Shown here piece after piece: positions 16,440 to 24,958 of a stretch of 53,068 nucleotides of DNA; positions within the stretch are counted from its first letter, which is position 1; each line of letters opens with the position of its first letter. The stretch is from Pseudomonas cedrina subsp. fulgida (GTDB taxonomy: Bacteria; Pseudomonadota; Gammaproteobacteria; Pseudomonadales; Pseudomonadaceae). The position numbers and the translations under genes are program-made. The stretch is taken from assembly GCA_016937595.1 (NCBI GenBank), contig JAFHKH010000039.1, positions 1-53,068 on the forward strand, in the 5' to 3' direction. The notes beneath the pieces are model-generated. The model was not told the origin of the DNA and ran no database searches. It was given only the letters and a program-made list of their open reading frames with translations.

Positions 16440-17263
16440 TGCGGGTATAGCAGGTGAACAGGAACCGATGCGGGCTGCCAGTCAGCAAGCACTTCGACCA
16501 GTCGCCCTTCTCGCAGATGCTCGCTGACCACGTTCTCAGCGAGCTGCACCAGCCCGAAGCCTTCAAGGCACATTTTGATGTAAAGCCCAGTCTCGTTGAC
16601 GGCCGCTGTGCCGTTCACCGGGACTGAGATTTTTTCGGTACCACGGGCAAAGCGCATTTCACCTGCTTGCCTTGCGCGGCCCGAGAAGTAATGGATGGCC
16701 CGGTGGTGAGACAAATCTTGCGGATTTTGCGGAGTGCCGTTCTCTTCGAGATAGGCGGCAGACGCACAGGTTACCCAGCGAAACCGACCGAGTGGGCGCG
16801 CAACGAGCGTTGAGTCATCGAGCTCGCCTGTACGAATAACGCAATCGACACCCTCTTGAACCAGATCAACCTGCCGATCGTTGACGCCTATCATCAGGTA
16901 GATATCCGGGTAGCGCCTGTAGAAGTCTTGCAGGTTTGGCATGACGATGAAGTGTGCAATGCCACCCGGCATATCGACACGCAAACGCCCCTGTGGCCGT
17001 TTTACGGAATCCGTCAGGCTGGTCTCTGTGTGTTCGATCAGCTCCAATATTTCCCGGCATTGCGCCAGATATTGTGCGCCCTCAGAGGTCAGGCTGACCC
17101 GACGCGTTGTTCTGTTCAGCAGGCGTACCTGCAAGTACTTCTCAAGATTTTTAACGCTGCTGGTAACTGTGGAGGCCGGCAGAGAGAGCGTCTGCGCCGC
17201 CTGGATAAAGCTTCCTGCTTCAGCCACACGTACGAAAACCTGCATCGCTTGAATACGGTCCAT
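16352..17263 (-). CDS. LysR-family regulator
   Basis: This 303-residue protein of standard LysR length has a winged helix at residues 1-60 (MDRIQAMQVFVRVAEAGSF) followed by a two-lobed effector domain. The sensor segment VRTGELDDSTLVARPLGRF matches the CrgA/DmlR-type subgroup. Start at the ATG at 17263. It is divergent from the amidohydrolase operon 145 bases away, which it probably controls in response to the substrate. Its 3' end overlaps the convergent exporter gene by 88 bases. Confidence 0.88.
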   Translation of the reverse strand: MDRIQAMQVFVRVAEAGSFIQAAQTLSLPASTVTSSVKNLEKYLQVRLLNRTTRRVSLTSEGAQYLAQCREILELIEHTETSLTDSVKRPQGRLRVDMPGGIAHFIVMPNLQDFYRRYPDIYLMIGVNDRQVDLVQEGVDCVIRTGELDDSTLVARPLGRFRWVTCASAAYLEENGTPQNPQDLSHHRAIHYFSGRARQAGEMRFARGTEKISVPVNGTAAVNETGLYIKMCLEGFGLVQLAENVVSEHLREGRLVEVLADWQPASVPVHLLYPHQRFLSPAVSAFADWIAGLVRDDDSADSS

Positions 17264-17408
17264 GACTGTTAGCAGCCTCAAAGCAGTGATCGGGTAAAGT
17301 CGTTATTATTCGTAGATATTGAATAATAAAAACAGTTTAACCATCTTTTTCCCGCAGTATCGCATTGCGTACATTGCTTCCAACGAAATTTGAAGAGGTG
17401 TACAGAAA

Positions 17409-18806
17409 ATGGCTGAATATAACCGCAGCATTGTGCAGGCCCCGACCGCTCAGGCCGCCCGCACCCTTATCCGCGGCGCCACTGTGCTGAGCATGGACGG
17501 TGATATCGGCAATCTGGCGCGCGGCGATATCCTTATCGAAGGCAGCACCATCACGGCCATAGGTGAAAACATCGAGGCCGGCGACGCTATGGTTATCGAG
17601 GCATCCGGCATGATTGCCATGCCCGGCATGGTCGATACGCATCGTCACTCCTGGGAGGGCCAACTGCGTCGAATCAATCCGAATGCCGAAACCCTGGAAG
17701 ACTACTGCAACGCAACGCACTTCTCGTTCGCCAAATACTATCGCCCGGCTGACATGTATATTGGCAATCTACTGACTGCATTGGGGTGCATCGATGCGGG
17801 CATCACGACCGTGGTCGATAACTCGCACAACAGCCGCACCGGCGCGCACTCCGACGCCGCGGTCGAGGCGCTGCTCGATGCTGGTATCCGGTCTGTACAC
17901 GCCTCCGGTGCGCCAGTTTCTGGTGAGTGGGACAAAGCCCACTGGCCCGGCAACCTGGAGCGTCTCCAGGGGAAATACGTCAAGAACGGTGACAACCCGC
18001 TGCTCTCGCTGGCGGTAATGGCGCAGCTGGAGCCTGAGCTATGGGCTGAGGCCCGGCGCTTGGGGCTGCCTATCATTACCGAATTCTTCGGCGGGGACAT
18101 GGCAGCTGAGTTGGAGGGTTTGCATCGCGAGGGTCTGCTGCGCCCCGATAACATCTTCAACCACTGCACAGCGCTGCCGGACGCCGGCTGGAAAATCATT
18201 CGCGAGGCTGGCGTGCGGGTCAACGTATGCCCGCGTTCAGATGCCCACTACGGCATTGAAGATGGAATGTTCGCCATGCAGTCGGCCCAGCGTCACGGCA
18301 TCAGCCCGGGGCTGAGTGTCGATAACGAAACCTCCTATAGCGGTGACATGTTCATGGAGATGCGGGTGGCGTTCTACCTGCAACGCGTCATGGGCATGCA
18401 CCAGCAGCGCTGCTGCGGCGCAGAGCATCATCCGGTGACCCTGCCGGCTCATGGCCTGCTCAAAGCCGCCACTCTTGACGGCGCCACCTGTGCAGGATTG
18501 CAGGACAAAGTCGGCACCCTGACCCCCGGCAAACAGGCCGACCTGATCCTTATCAATGCGCAGGACATCAACCTTTACCCGTCGGGTAACGCATTCGGCA
18601 CCGTGGTACACGCGGCCGAACGCAGCAATGTCGACACGGTCATGATTGGCGGGCGCATCGTCAAGCGCGGCGGCAAGGTGCTGGGCGTGGACAGCGAAAG
18701 GCTGCGTGCAGCAATCGACGAATCCCGTGAGCATCTGTTTGCTGCCGCAGGCTACCAGCCGGATATTTTTGCCGAGACATTCATGCCGCTTGAGTCAGCC
18801 AAGTAA
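17409..18806 (+). CDS. Amidohydrolase-family metal-dependent hydrolase
   Basis: This 465-residue protein is of the amidohydrolase superfamily (chlorohydrolase/cytosine-deaminase-like branch). A beta-sandwich built from the N and C termini is visible (TLIRGATVLSMDGD; GTLTPGKQADLILI) around a TIM barrel. Metal-site residues visible are H78 and H80 (THRHS), H252 (NHCTAL) and D305 (SVDNE). The strand that normally supplies another His reads LPIITEFFGGD, so one usual ligand is missing or replaced. It should hydrolyse a C-N bond in a ring or amide, but the substrate cannot be read from sequence. It heads an operon with the transporter and the lactonase-like gene. Confidence 0.85.
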   Translation: MAEYNRSIVQAPTAQAARTLIRGATVLSMDGDIGNLARGDILIEGSTITAIGENIEAGDAMVIEASGMIAMPGMVDTHRHSWEGQLRRINPNAETLEDYCNATHFSFAKYYRPADMYIGNLLTALGCIDAGITTVVDNSHNSRTGAHSDAAVEALLDAGIRSVHASGAPVSGEWDKAHWPGNLERLQGKYVKNGDNPLLSLAVMAQLEPELWAEARRLGLPIITEFFGGDMAAELEGLHREGLLRPDNIFNHCTALPDAGWKIIREAGVRVNVCPRSDAHYGIEDGMFAMQSAQRHGISPGLSVDNETSYSGDMFMEMRVAFYLQRVMGMHQQRCCGAEHHPVTLPAHGLLKAATLDGATCAGLQDKVGTLTPGKQADLILINAQDINLYPSGNAFGTVVHAAERSNVDTVMIGGRIVKRGGKVLGVDSERLRAAIDESREHLFAAAGYQPDIFAETFMPLESAK

Positions 18807-18817
18807 GGAGGCGCGAA

Positions 18818-19291
18818 ATGAACGCAGCTTACTACCTGCTGGCCATCGCCGCGGGGCTTGGCATTACCCTGCAGACCACGCTGAATGGTCAACTCGCTAA
18901 AGGTGTGGGTGGAGATTCCGTAGCGGCGGCGCTGTTCTCATTTACTGCCGGAGCGGTGTGCCTGGGCGTCTTTTCATTGATGCGTGGCGGGATAGTGGCC
19001 TCACTGGCGGCTATACCTGCCCAGCCCTGGTGGAGCCTGCTGGGCGGTCTGCTGGGTGCCGGTGCCTTGCTTAGTTATGTGGTGCTTGCGCCAAAAATCG
19101 GCCTGTCAGCCCTGCTGGGCCTCGCTATCGCAGGTCAGATTATCTCCTCACTGGTTATCGATCATTTCGGATTGATGGGGGCATCGGAAAGGCCGGTGTC
19201 TCTCATCAAGTTGGCCGGGTCGATGGTGATGCTCGCAGGACTGGCCATCGCCCTGTTCGGTGACAGGTGGTCAGCGCTTTTCTCCAACTGA
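18818..19291 (+). CDS. YdcZ-type (DUF606) DMT transporter
   Basis: This 157-residue inner-membrane protein has five hydrophobic helices, the size and pattern of the YdcZ/DUF606 branch of the drug/metabolite transporter superfamily (LGITLQTTLNGQLAKGVGG, SALLGLAIAGQIISSLVIDH). Such half-size members work as dimers. AAGGAGG lies 6 bases before the ATG, and the gene begins 12 bases after the amidohydrolase stop, so it is co-transcribed. It is a likely uptake or efflux partner for that pathway. Confidence 0.85.
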   Translation: MNAAYYLLAIAAGLGITLQTTLNGQLAKGVGGDSVAAALFSFTAGAVCLGVFSLMRGGIVASLAAIPAQPWWSLLGGLLGAGALLSYVVLAPKIGLSALLGLAIAGQIISSLVIDHFGLMGASERPVSLIKLAGSMVMLAGLAIALFGDRWSALFSN

Positions 19292-19330
19292 CTGCCTTGT
19301 TTGCCCCATCCTGTTTCGTAGGACGCAACC

Positions 19331-20191
19331 ATGTTTAAAACCCTAAGCGGCACCACCAGTCTTCTTGGCGAGTGCCCTGTCTGGTGTGAAAGAACGGAAC
19401 GCCTGTTCTGGACCGATATCCCTGGTTGCGAACTGCTTGCTCTGGACCCCGTGAGCGGTGAAGTACAGCACTGGCGAGTGCCCGAGCCGCTGGGGTCGTT
19501 CGCCCTTACGACCAATACAGACGTATTGCTAATGGGATTGGCCTCCTGCCTAGGTTATTACAACCTGAGTACTCTTCGCTTCACCAAAATTACCATCACG
19601 CCTGGAGTACCCGGAACCCGGGTCAATGATGGCCGCTGCGACCGTATGGGCAACTTTGTGTTTAGCACTATGGATGCCGGTGAGGCGGTGCAAACTATAG
19701 GGCGATTTCACCGGTTCAATGCCGCGACGCTCAAGACTGAAACGCTGGACCTTCCCGAAGTGGCGATCCCGAACAGCATCTGTTTTAGCCCGGACGGTTC
19801 CACCATGTATTACGCGGACTCCCTGCAAGGATGCATTTTCTGCTGCGATTACCCGTCGCTAGAAAACCAGCGTGTATTCACTACAGTCAACGGTCAGGGT
19901 GCTCCAGACGGTTCTTGTATTGATGCGCAGGGCTTTCTCTGGAATGCGGAATGGGGCGGTAGCAGAGTCGTGCGTTACGCGACTGACGGCAAAGTTGACA
20001 GCGTGATCGACTCCCCGTGTATTCAGACCACTTGTCCGGTGTTAGCGGGACTTGGTTATGAAACGCTTTACTGCACCAGCGCACGGATAGGGCTGGATAA
20101 GCCGGCAGATTTCGATGGCACGCTGATAAAAGCCGAAGCCGTTTTAGCTGCCGGATCCCCTGAAGAGCGATTTACAGGACGACTGCACTGA
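19331..20191 (+). CDS. SMP-30/gluconolactonase-family protein
   Basis: This 286-residue protein is predicted to form a six-bladed beta-propeller lactonase. The family's metal and catalytic positions are seen in order: the Glu in LLGECPVW, the Asn in GTRVNDGRCD, the Asn in IPNSICFSPDG and the Asp in GAPDGSCIDAQG. These enzymes open lactone rings of sugars or other cyclic esters. It is third in the amidohydrolase operon, 39 bases after the transporter gene, and may act on the product of the first enzyme. Confidence 0.88.
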   Translation: MFKTLSGTTSLLGECPVWCERTERLFWTDIPGCELLALDPVSGEVQHWRVPEPLGSFALTTNTDVLLMGLASCLGYYNLSTLRFTKITITPGVPGTRVNDGRCDRMGNFVFSTMDAGEAVQTIGRFHRFNAATLKTETLDLPEVAIPNSICFSPDGSTMYYADSLQGCIFCCDYPSLENQRVFTTVNGQGAPDGSCIDAQGFLWNAEWGGSRVVRYATDGKVDSVIDSPCIQTTCPVLAGLGYETLYCTSARIGLDKPADFDGTLIKAEAVLAAGSPEERFTGRLH

Positions 20192-20244
20192 ATAGTAGGT
20201 TCTAGCCTGTCGCGCCGTTCTGAATGCCAACTTGGTAGACGCGT

Positions 20245-20310
20245 ATGAATGACCGCTTCTGGCCGATTTATGCCTGTTGCGAAGGGCCGCTTTTGGCCGA
20301 TTAGCGACGG
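20245..20310 (+). repeat. Tandem dispersed repeats, copies F and G
   Basis: GAATGACCGCTTCTGGCCGA is followed within 40 bases by GCCGCTTTTGGCCGATTAGC. The second unit matches the left end of recombinase copy 1. Together they border the lactonase gene and recombinase copy 2. Confidence 0.65.
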
Positions 20311-21014
20311 TCTGACTTCGACCGTCGCTATGCATGGTCAAACCTCAGTCTGTTCCGCCATCTCCAATGCGTCATCGACCTCAATCCCCAGGTATCGAAC
20401 AGTGCTCTCCAGCTTCGTATGGCCGAGCAGCAACTGAACCGCCCGCAGGTTCTTCGTCCTGCGATATATCAGTGATGCCTTCGTACGTCTCATTGTGTGT
20501 GTGCCATACATGGCTGGATCAAGGCCCACGGCTTTCACCCAGCCTTTGACGATACGAGCGTATTGACGAGTAGATAGATGGTCTGAAGTATGCAGCCGGC
20601 TAGGAAAAAGGTAGTCCTCGCTGCGTAGCCGGGCCCGATGTATCCAGGCCCCGAGAGCAGATCGTGTTTGCTCAGTGATCTCAAACTGCACAGGCCGCTG
20701 CGTTTTCTGCTGCATCACCATGGCTCGTGATGATAAGTGCTCGCCATGAGCAACATCGCGCACGCGGAGCTTGGTTAAGTCGCAGGCTCGAAGCTTACTG
20801 TCGATGGCCAGATCGAAGAGAGCCAGATCGCTGGTTCTTTCCGCAATTTGAAGCCTTACTCGGATGGCCCAGATATCTCTCAGTTGTAGCGGGGGTTTCT
20901 GGCCCACCAATTTTCCTTTGTTCCAGGGCTGACGGCTTCGGGTAGCGATGATGCTCATGACATGTCCTCCACGTGTGGAAGGACAAGGATGGCTAACCAG
21001 AGCAACAGTCACTA
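20286..21014 (-). mobile_element. Solo tyrosine-recombinase element, copy 2
   Basis: This is homologous to 13522-14248 in the same orientation. The left end (TTGGCCGATTAGCGACGG) is present. The right end is homologous only up to about 21014 (AGAGCAACAGTCACTA) and then diverges, so the far inverted repeat is lost. With copy 1 it encloses the six-gene cassette as a direct repeat. Confidence 0.6.
20338..20958 (-). CDS. Short tyrosine recombinase, copy 2
   Basis: This 206-residue recombinase is nearly identical to the product of 13571-14191. The catalytic set R57, K85, H154, R157, H180 and Y189 is intact. Substitutions relative to copy 1 are N2S, C7R, G8S, A22P, R25Q, K40E, R43S and V75L, and nothing differs after residue 75. 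GGAGG precedes the ATG at 20958 by 7 bases. An open frame extends upstream to 21153 but is outside the homology with copy 1. Confidence 0.87.
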   Translation of the reverse strand: MSIIATRSRQPWNKGKLVGQKPPLQLRDIWAIRVRLQIAERTSDLALFDLAIDSKLRACDLTKLRVRDVAHGEHLSSRAMVMQQKTQRPVQFEITEQTRSALGAWIHRARLRSEDYLFPSRLHTSDHLSTRQYARIVKGWVKAVGLDPAMYGTHTMRRTKASLIYRRTKNLRAVQLLLGHTKLESTVRYLGIEVDDALEMAEQTEV

Positions 21015-21052
21015 GGAGCCCGTAGCCACTAGGAGCATTGATGAAAGTCGAG

Positions 21053-21403
21053 TCAGGCATATGCGAGCGGAAGCCGGGCTGCCACTTGCCCCCAGCATCT
21101 TCTGATTTCTTTAATAATGCCGCTGTCAACCAGCTTGTTCGTAGAGACCTCACATACCGACAAATGCTCTAACAGCCATTCATCTGTCCATCCCGCCCAT
21201 TCGCCTGCAATGGATTTGAGGTTTCCTTCAAGCACAGGAAAAACTTCATTCCAAAGGATGCTGTGAATTTCTTGGGGCGAATAGCCTGTTTCCAGGACTA
21301 CGCGAGCAATATAGTCAAAAGTCGCGTCGGTGATCTCAGTATCGAGAAAAAACTCTGAAAGTGCCTGCCAGATCTTCAGGCGGTTTGCGTCGACAGTTTT
21401 CAT
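21053..21403 (-). CDS. Uncharacterised acidic protein (DUF7079-like?)
   Basis: This 116-residue helical protein (MKTVDANRLKIWQALSEFFLDTE) has the pattern IWQALSEFFLDTEI...ARVVLETGYSPQEIHSILWNEVFP. It resembles small DUF7079-type proteins often found in polymorphic toxin or immunity neighbourhoods; that family name is from memory and not certain. The gene lies directly behind recombinase copy 2, and its stop is 39 bases from the end of the homologous repeat. Confidence 0.6.
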   Translation of the reverse strand: MKTVDANRLKIWQALSEFFLDTEITDATFDYIARVVLETGYSPQEIHSILWNEVFPVLEGNLKSIAGEWAGWTDEWLLEHLSVCEVSTNKLVDSGIIKEIRRCWGQVAARLPLAYA

Positions 21404-21547
21404 ACAATATCCCGAAGCTTGAATGGCGCCCAGCGGCTAGAAGTTATAGTAGCCGAAGCGTTCAGACAGATGTTCGCCGTCAGAATGGGGCGCTTTCGAC
21501 CCGGAGCTGACCTTCAGAGTTAAATCACGCCACCAAGTAGTCGAAGG

Positions 21548-24364
21548 TCAAAAATGATACTTGTCGAAGCGCCTTTTGAACGCCTCAGCGGAACCTTCCA
21601 TAATGTTTAGAACCGCGTTAGCCGAGTCAGCTTGGTCAAGCCCTCCTATTGCTAGCTGTGTTCCTCGCCCTTTCCTCACATCAAGTGCGAAAACCAGATC
21701 GGTATCAGCATTTACTGGCAGGTTTGCATTGTGTGTGGTCAAGATGAGCTGTCTTCGGTTCTTCACCTTGCGAAGTAAAGGAACCAACTCGTGGTAGATA
21801 AAGTTCGAGTCCAGCTCATCTTCAGGCTGGTCTATTAAAATTGGACCATCACCCTGAGCAAGAAGTAGCTTAAGAACCGCTGTATTCCTCTGGCCTTCTG
21901 AAAGTACACGACTTTGGATGTTGCCCACGAGTGTTCCATCCGCACGATAGAGCTCTACATCTACCTTGTCTTCTATTCGAGTGAGGCGTGCCGCACGCCA
22001 CTTGCTTTTCTGCTCGACGAAATGCTTTCGAATATCATCTGATAGACCTGCTATTTCTAATGGGCCAGGTAGCTCGCCCATCAGCACCGCCTTGATATAC
22101 AGCCATGGAGATTGTGAGGCTGGTTTAACGTCGGACAGATGCTGTTGAAAACCTGCAAAGAGCGCAGTACCGATTTGTTCCCAGACTCTACCGATTCTGG
22201 CACGGCGGTCAGGGGCCATTCCTTCCCATACTTCTTGAAAGTGGACTTCGTCGGCCATCGGTTGGATACACACATTGATAGAGCGGTCGGCCTTCTGCGT
22301 AATTTCCTGAGCAGTTCGAGCTCTAACCATAAGCTGTTCAGACCAAAGATCATGCAGCTTGCTCAGCATTGATTCCCGTCTTTCCACTTCGGGTGTGAGG
22401 GCCTCGATTTTCTTTAGTAGATCCTCAAGATTGGCTTGCTTGATCTGACGAAGCCTGTCGATTTCCTGAAGGCGTGCAACATCTTGAGGCTGAAGACCTC
22501 TTTCTTCACAGGCGCGAAGGAATCCAGCCTTAATCGCATTTAGCTCAGCGGAAACGGAATTCCAGCCCCCAAGTTGCTGTTCCAGTTCATCGGCGTCTTT
22601 CTGCATCTCGGCAGCTAGCTCTGCGAGCTTATGTGAGTGCTTCTGGCGAAGCGCAACAGCTCCATCTGTGTAGAGGTTGAACCAATCAGATCTTGGCCAA
22701 GCCTCAACGTTACCTTCATTCAACGCGCCACGACCAGACAGCTTTTTAGCAAGATCATTAAGTGAACCGGTATCTTCAACCAACTGCGCTTTCGCTTTTT
22801 CCAAATATTGCCGAGCCGCCTCGGCTCGCTGGTATTGAAGCGCTTCTGCCTGCACCTCTTTTCGAGCCTGCCACTGGCGGTTCAGCTCTTGCAGCTCCTG
22901 GGCCAACTCCTTTTCTACTTTCCGTAATTCATCTAACTGATCGGAAGCAGCAAATACCTGAATGATCTCGGCTCGCAGAGTATTTTCTCGCCCCTTAAGC
23001 GCTTGAAGCTCTGCACTACAAGCCTCATCCACCATGTCCAGCAAGCTACCTTCACCACCAATATCGGTAAGCTCACTCAGCTGCTGCTGACTGTAGAACT
23101 GAATTGGAATTTGCTTCAGGTAGGCTGGAATATCGTGCACTTCGCCCTGCAGCATTGCATGAGCGGCGTCTGGGCGAAGCGAGATGATGTCAACTTGGCC
23201 AGGTACGCTTTCCCAACCGACTTGGATTTCCGCATCGCCCGAGAACGTACCTCTGAGCCGTTCGAACTTTGCCTTAGTTGAAGCGGAAAATTGACCACCA
23301 GTGTCCCGTGCAAAAGCAAAGCGGAGTAGCTCCATCAGCGTCGACTTACCAGTTCCGCGCCCACCAATAACAGTGTTCAAATTCGGTGAAAAAGCAATTT
23401 CTTGGTCCGCTAGAAACTTCAGCCCGCTGCATTTCAGAAAAACAATTCTAGGGTGAGTCTGCTCTTCTGATGGCCTTGCGTCTTGGAGGCGTAAGCGAGA
23501 TGTCCCATCTAAAAACGCTTGTCGTAGTGCCACGATAGAGGGCTTGGAGGCTTTTACCCATGTCCAGCGGTAGCCCAAAGAGTTGGGAATGGGACGGCCG
23601 TCCTCCCCTACCTTCAGAGACTTTGCATCCGATGACTGAACATAGGCGGGCTGACGTCCGCGCCTAGACCAGTCAGGATTGCTACCCTCTAGGATCGACT
23701 TGAATCTCTGCGGCATTGGATAGGTAGTCACCTCAACAGCCAGAAGCCCCGGGATCTGGTAATCCGCAATGTTATTTGCTGATGACAGCATCCCATCTGC
23801 TTGGTCAGCATGAGCGGCTATCACTATGCCTGCATGCTGTTCTTGAACAACTTCCAGCAACTCCTTCAAGCTGATTGTTCGCCCCTCTCTGCGTAGCAGC
23901 GCAGGCTCTCCGGCTCTGAATCGTTCATGTTCAGCCAAGCCAAGCTTCGTGAGAATCATGTTAACGCGCTGAACATGCCGCTGTTTCTTAGCTGGATCAA
24001 ATAGGCAAAGAACGTGATAGCCAATGTCGACTTCAAATCCTGGAAAAATAGAGATTGGCGCGCGATTAAGCTCTTTAGCGACTGACTTATTCTGTTCGAC
24101 CAAATGGGTGAGAAACCAGTCACGCGGATCTGCTTTCTCCGAAAAATTGTGGTCAGTAATACCAATCATTTCTAGGTCGAGCTCATGACAGCGCCGGAGG
24201 AACTGCTTGGCCTTTATTTGAATGGCTTGCTCGCAAGGTTTCCCGTCGATTATCGGACGACGAATGTGAAGGCGCAGATCATCGTCTGCCCAATGTCGAT
24301 TGTCTTCAGGCGTTTGTACCTGAAAGTCGGATTTGAGCCAGCGCATTCCCTGATATTCGACCAC
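21548..24364 (-). CDS. TrlF-type PHP-domain/SMC-like AAA ATPase
   Basis: The long reading frame (944 codons from an ATG at 24382) holds an N-terminal PHP-like metal-hydrolase domain (about 15-290) and an SMC/RecF-type ATPase split by a coiled coil (about 460-740). Numbered from 24382, the ATPase shows Walker A GGRGTGKST (340-348), signature LSEGQ (827-831), Walker B ILIDQPEDELDS (848-859) and H-loop LTTH (881-884). PHP motifs are degenerate: motif I reads QVQTPED instead of HxH, while ITDH, GFEVD and AAHAD are kept. GGAGG sits 5 bases before a GTG at 24364, the best start; ATG 24346 is an alternative. PHP-SMC proteins occur in defence islands and are thought to sense or cut nucleic acid. It is a likely anti-phage gene, but this is inferred. 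Confidence 0.8.
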   Translation of the reverse strand: MVEYQGMRWLKSDFQVQTPEDNRHWADDDLRLHIRRPIIDGKPCEQAIQIKAKQFLRRCHELDLEMIGITDHNFSEKADPRDWFLTHLVEQNKSVAKELNRAPISIFPGFEVDIGYHVLCLFDPAKKQRHVQRVNMILTKLGLAEHERFRAGEPALLRREGRTISLKELLEVVQEQHAGIVIAAHADQADGMLSSANNIADYQIPGLLAVEVTTYPMPQRFKSILEGSNPDWSRRGRQPAYVQSSDAKSLKVGEDGRPIPNSLGYRWTWVKASKPSIVALRQAFLDGTSRLRLQDARPSEEQTHPRIVFLKCSGLKFLADQEIAFSPNLNTVIGGRGTGKSTLMELLRFAFARDTGGQFSASTKAKFERLRGTFSGDAEIQVGWESVPGQVDIISLRPDAAHAMLQGEVHDIPAYLKQIPIQFYSQQQLSELTDIGGEGSLLDMVDEACSAELQALKGRENTLRAEIIQVFAASDQLDELRKVEKELAQELQELNRQWQARKEVQAEALQYQRAEAARQYLEKAKAQLVEDTGSLNDLAKKLSGRGALNEGNVEAWPRSDWFNLYTDGAVALRQKHSHKLAELAAEMQKDADELEQQLGGWNSVSAELNAIKAGFLRACEERGLQPQDVARLQEIDRLRQIKQANLEDLLKKIEALTPEVERRESMLSKLHDLWSEQLMVRARTAQEITQKADRSINVCIQPMADEVHFQEVWEGMAPDRRARIGRVWEQIGTALFAGFQQHLSDVKPASQSPWLYIKAVLMGELPGPLEIAGLSDDIRKHFVEQKSKWRAARLTRIEDKVDVELYRADGTLVGNIQSRVLSEGQRNTAVLKLLLAQGDGPILIDQPEDELDSNFIYHELVPLLRKVKNRRQLILTTHNANLPVNADTDLVFALDVRKGRGTQLAIGGLDQADSANAVLNIMEGSAEAFKRRFDKYHF

Positions 24365-24539
24365 TATTACCTCCAATTCCATTTTCGCGCTTGGCGGACG
24401 ATCGAAGCATACTGCGAAAGGGGCATCTTAGGGTTTGTAGGTGATCACTACACTCCCTACAGGAGCGCCGTCTATTCGATTCAAAGAATTTTCAACCACA
24501 CATTACCGCAATGACATAACCAACCAGAAGGTTCACACC

Positions 24540-24869
24540 ATGTCATTGCAGTGTCCCCGCTGTCACTCCCCAAAAGTTGCTTCATTCCGTCACGCCATGA
24601 AAATCGGCGCGAGCATCGGTACCGTTGGCGGTACTGCGCGCGGCATCAGTGCTGCGCTGGCTGGCGGTCAAGCTGGTGCGCTTATTGGCGCTATTGCTGG
24701 ACCTTTGGGTATCACACTAGGCTCCATATCGGGTGCCATCCTCGGTGGCCTCGCCGGCGGGGTTGGTGGTTGTGCGCTCGGCGCTCAACTGGGTGACTCG
24801 CTAGATCGTCACGTACTCGCCCACAACCTCTGCTTGCTCTGTGACCACCGCTTCAACCTACCTGCCTAA
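24540..24869 (+). CDS. Zinc-ribbon protein with glycine-zipper core
   Basis: This 109-residue protein has a split zinc ribbon, CPRC (C5-C8) at the start and CLLC near the end. Between them lies a long Gly/Ala/Ile-rich region (about 25-85) of the glycine-zipper type, which inserts in membranes or packs helices. AGAAGG precedes the ATG at 24540. It is divergent from the PHP-SMC gene and lies just upstream of the DUF932 gene, a pairing common in Pseudomonas accessory DNA. Function unknown. Confidence 0.7.
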   Translation: MSLQCPRCHSPKVASFRHAMKIGASIGTVGGTARGISAALAGGQAGALIGAIAGPLGITLGSISGAILGGLAGGVGGCALGAQLGDSLDRHVLAHNLCLLCDHRFNLPA

Positions 24870-24958
24870 ACCATTTCACCTCACTCATTAGTCACGTCCG
24901 GAAAGTGCTGCGCGATGCGCAGCATTTATGCCAGCTTGCACCCTAAGGAATCGTCAAC

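Noticed and set aside
20959-21153. Upstream extension of recombinase copy 2
   Set aside because: The extension is outside the homology with copy 1 and lacks a ribosome-binding site; GGAGG lies before the ATG at 20958.
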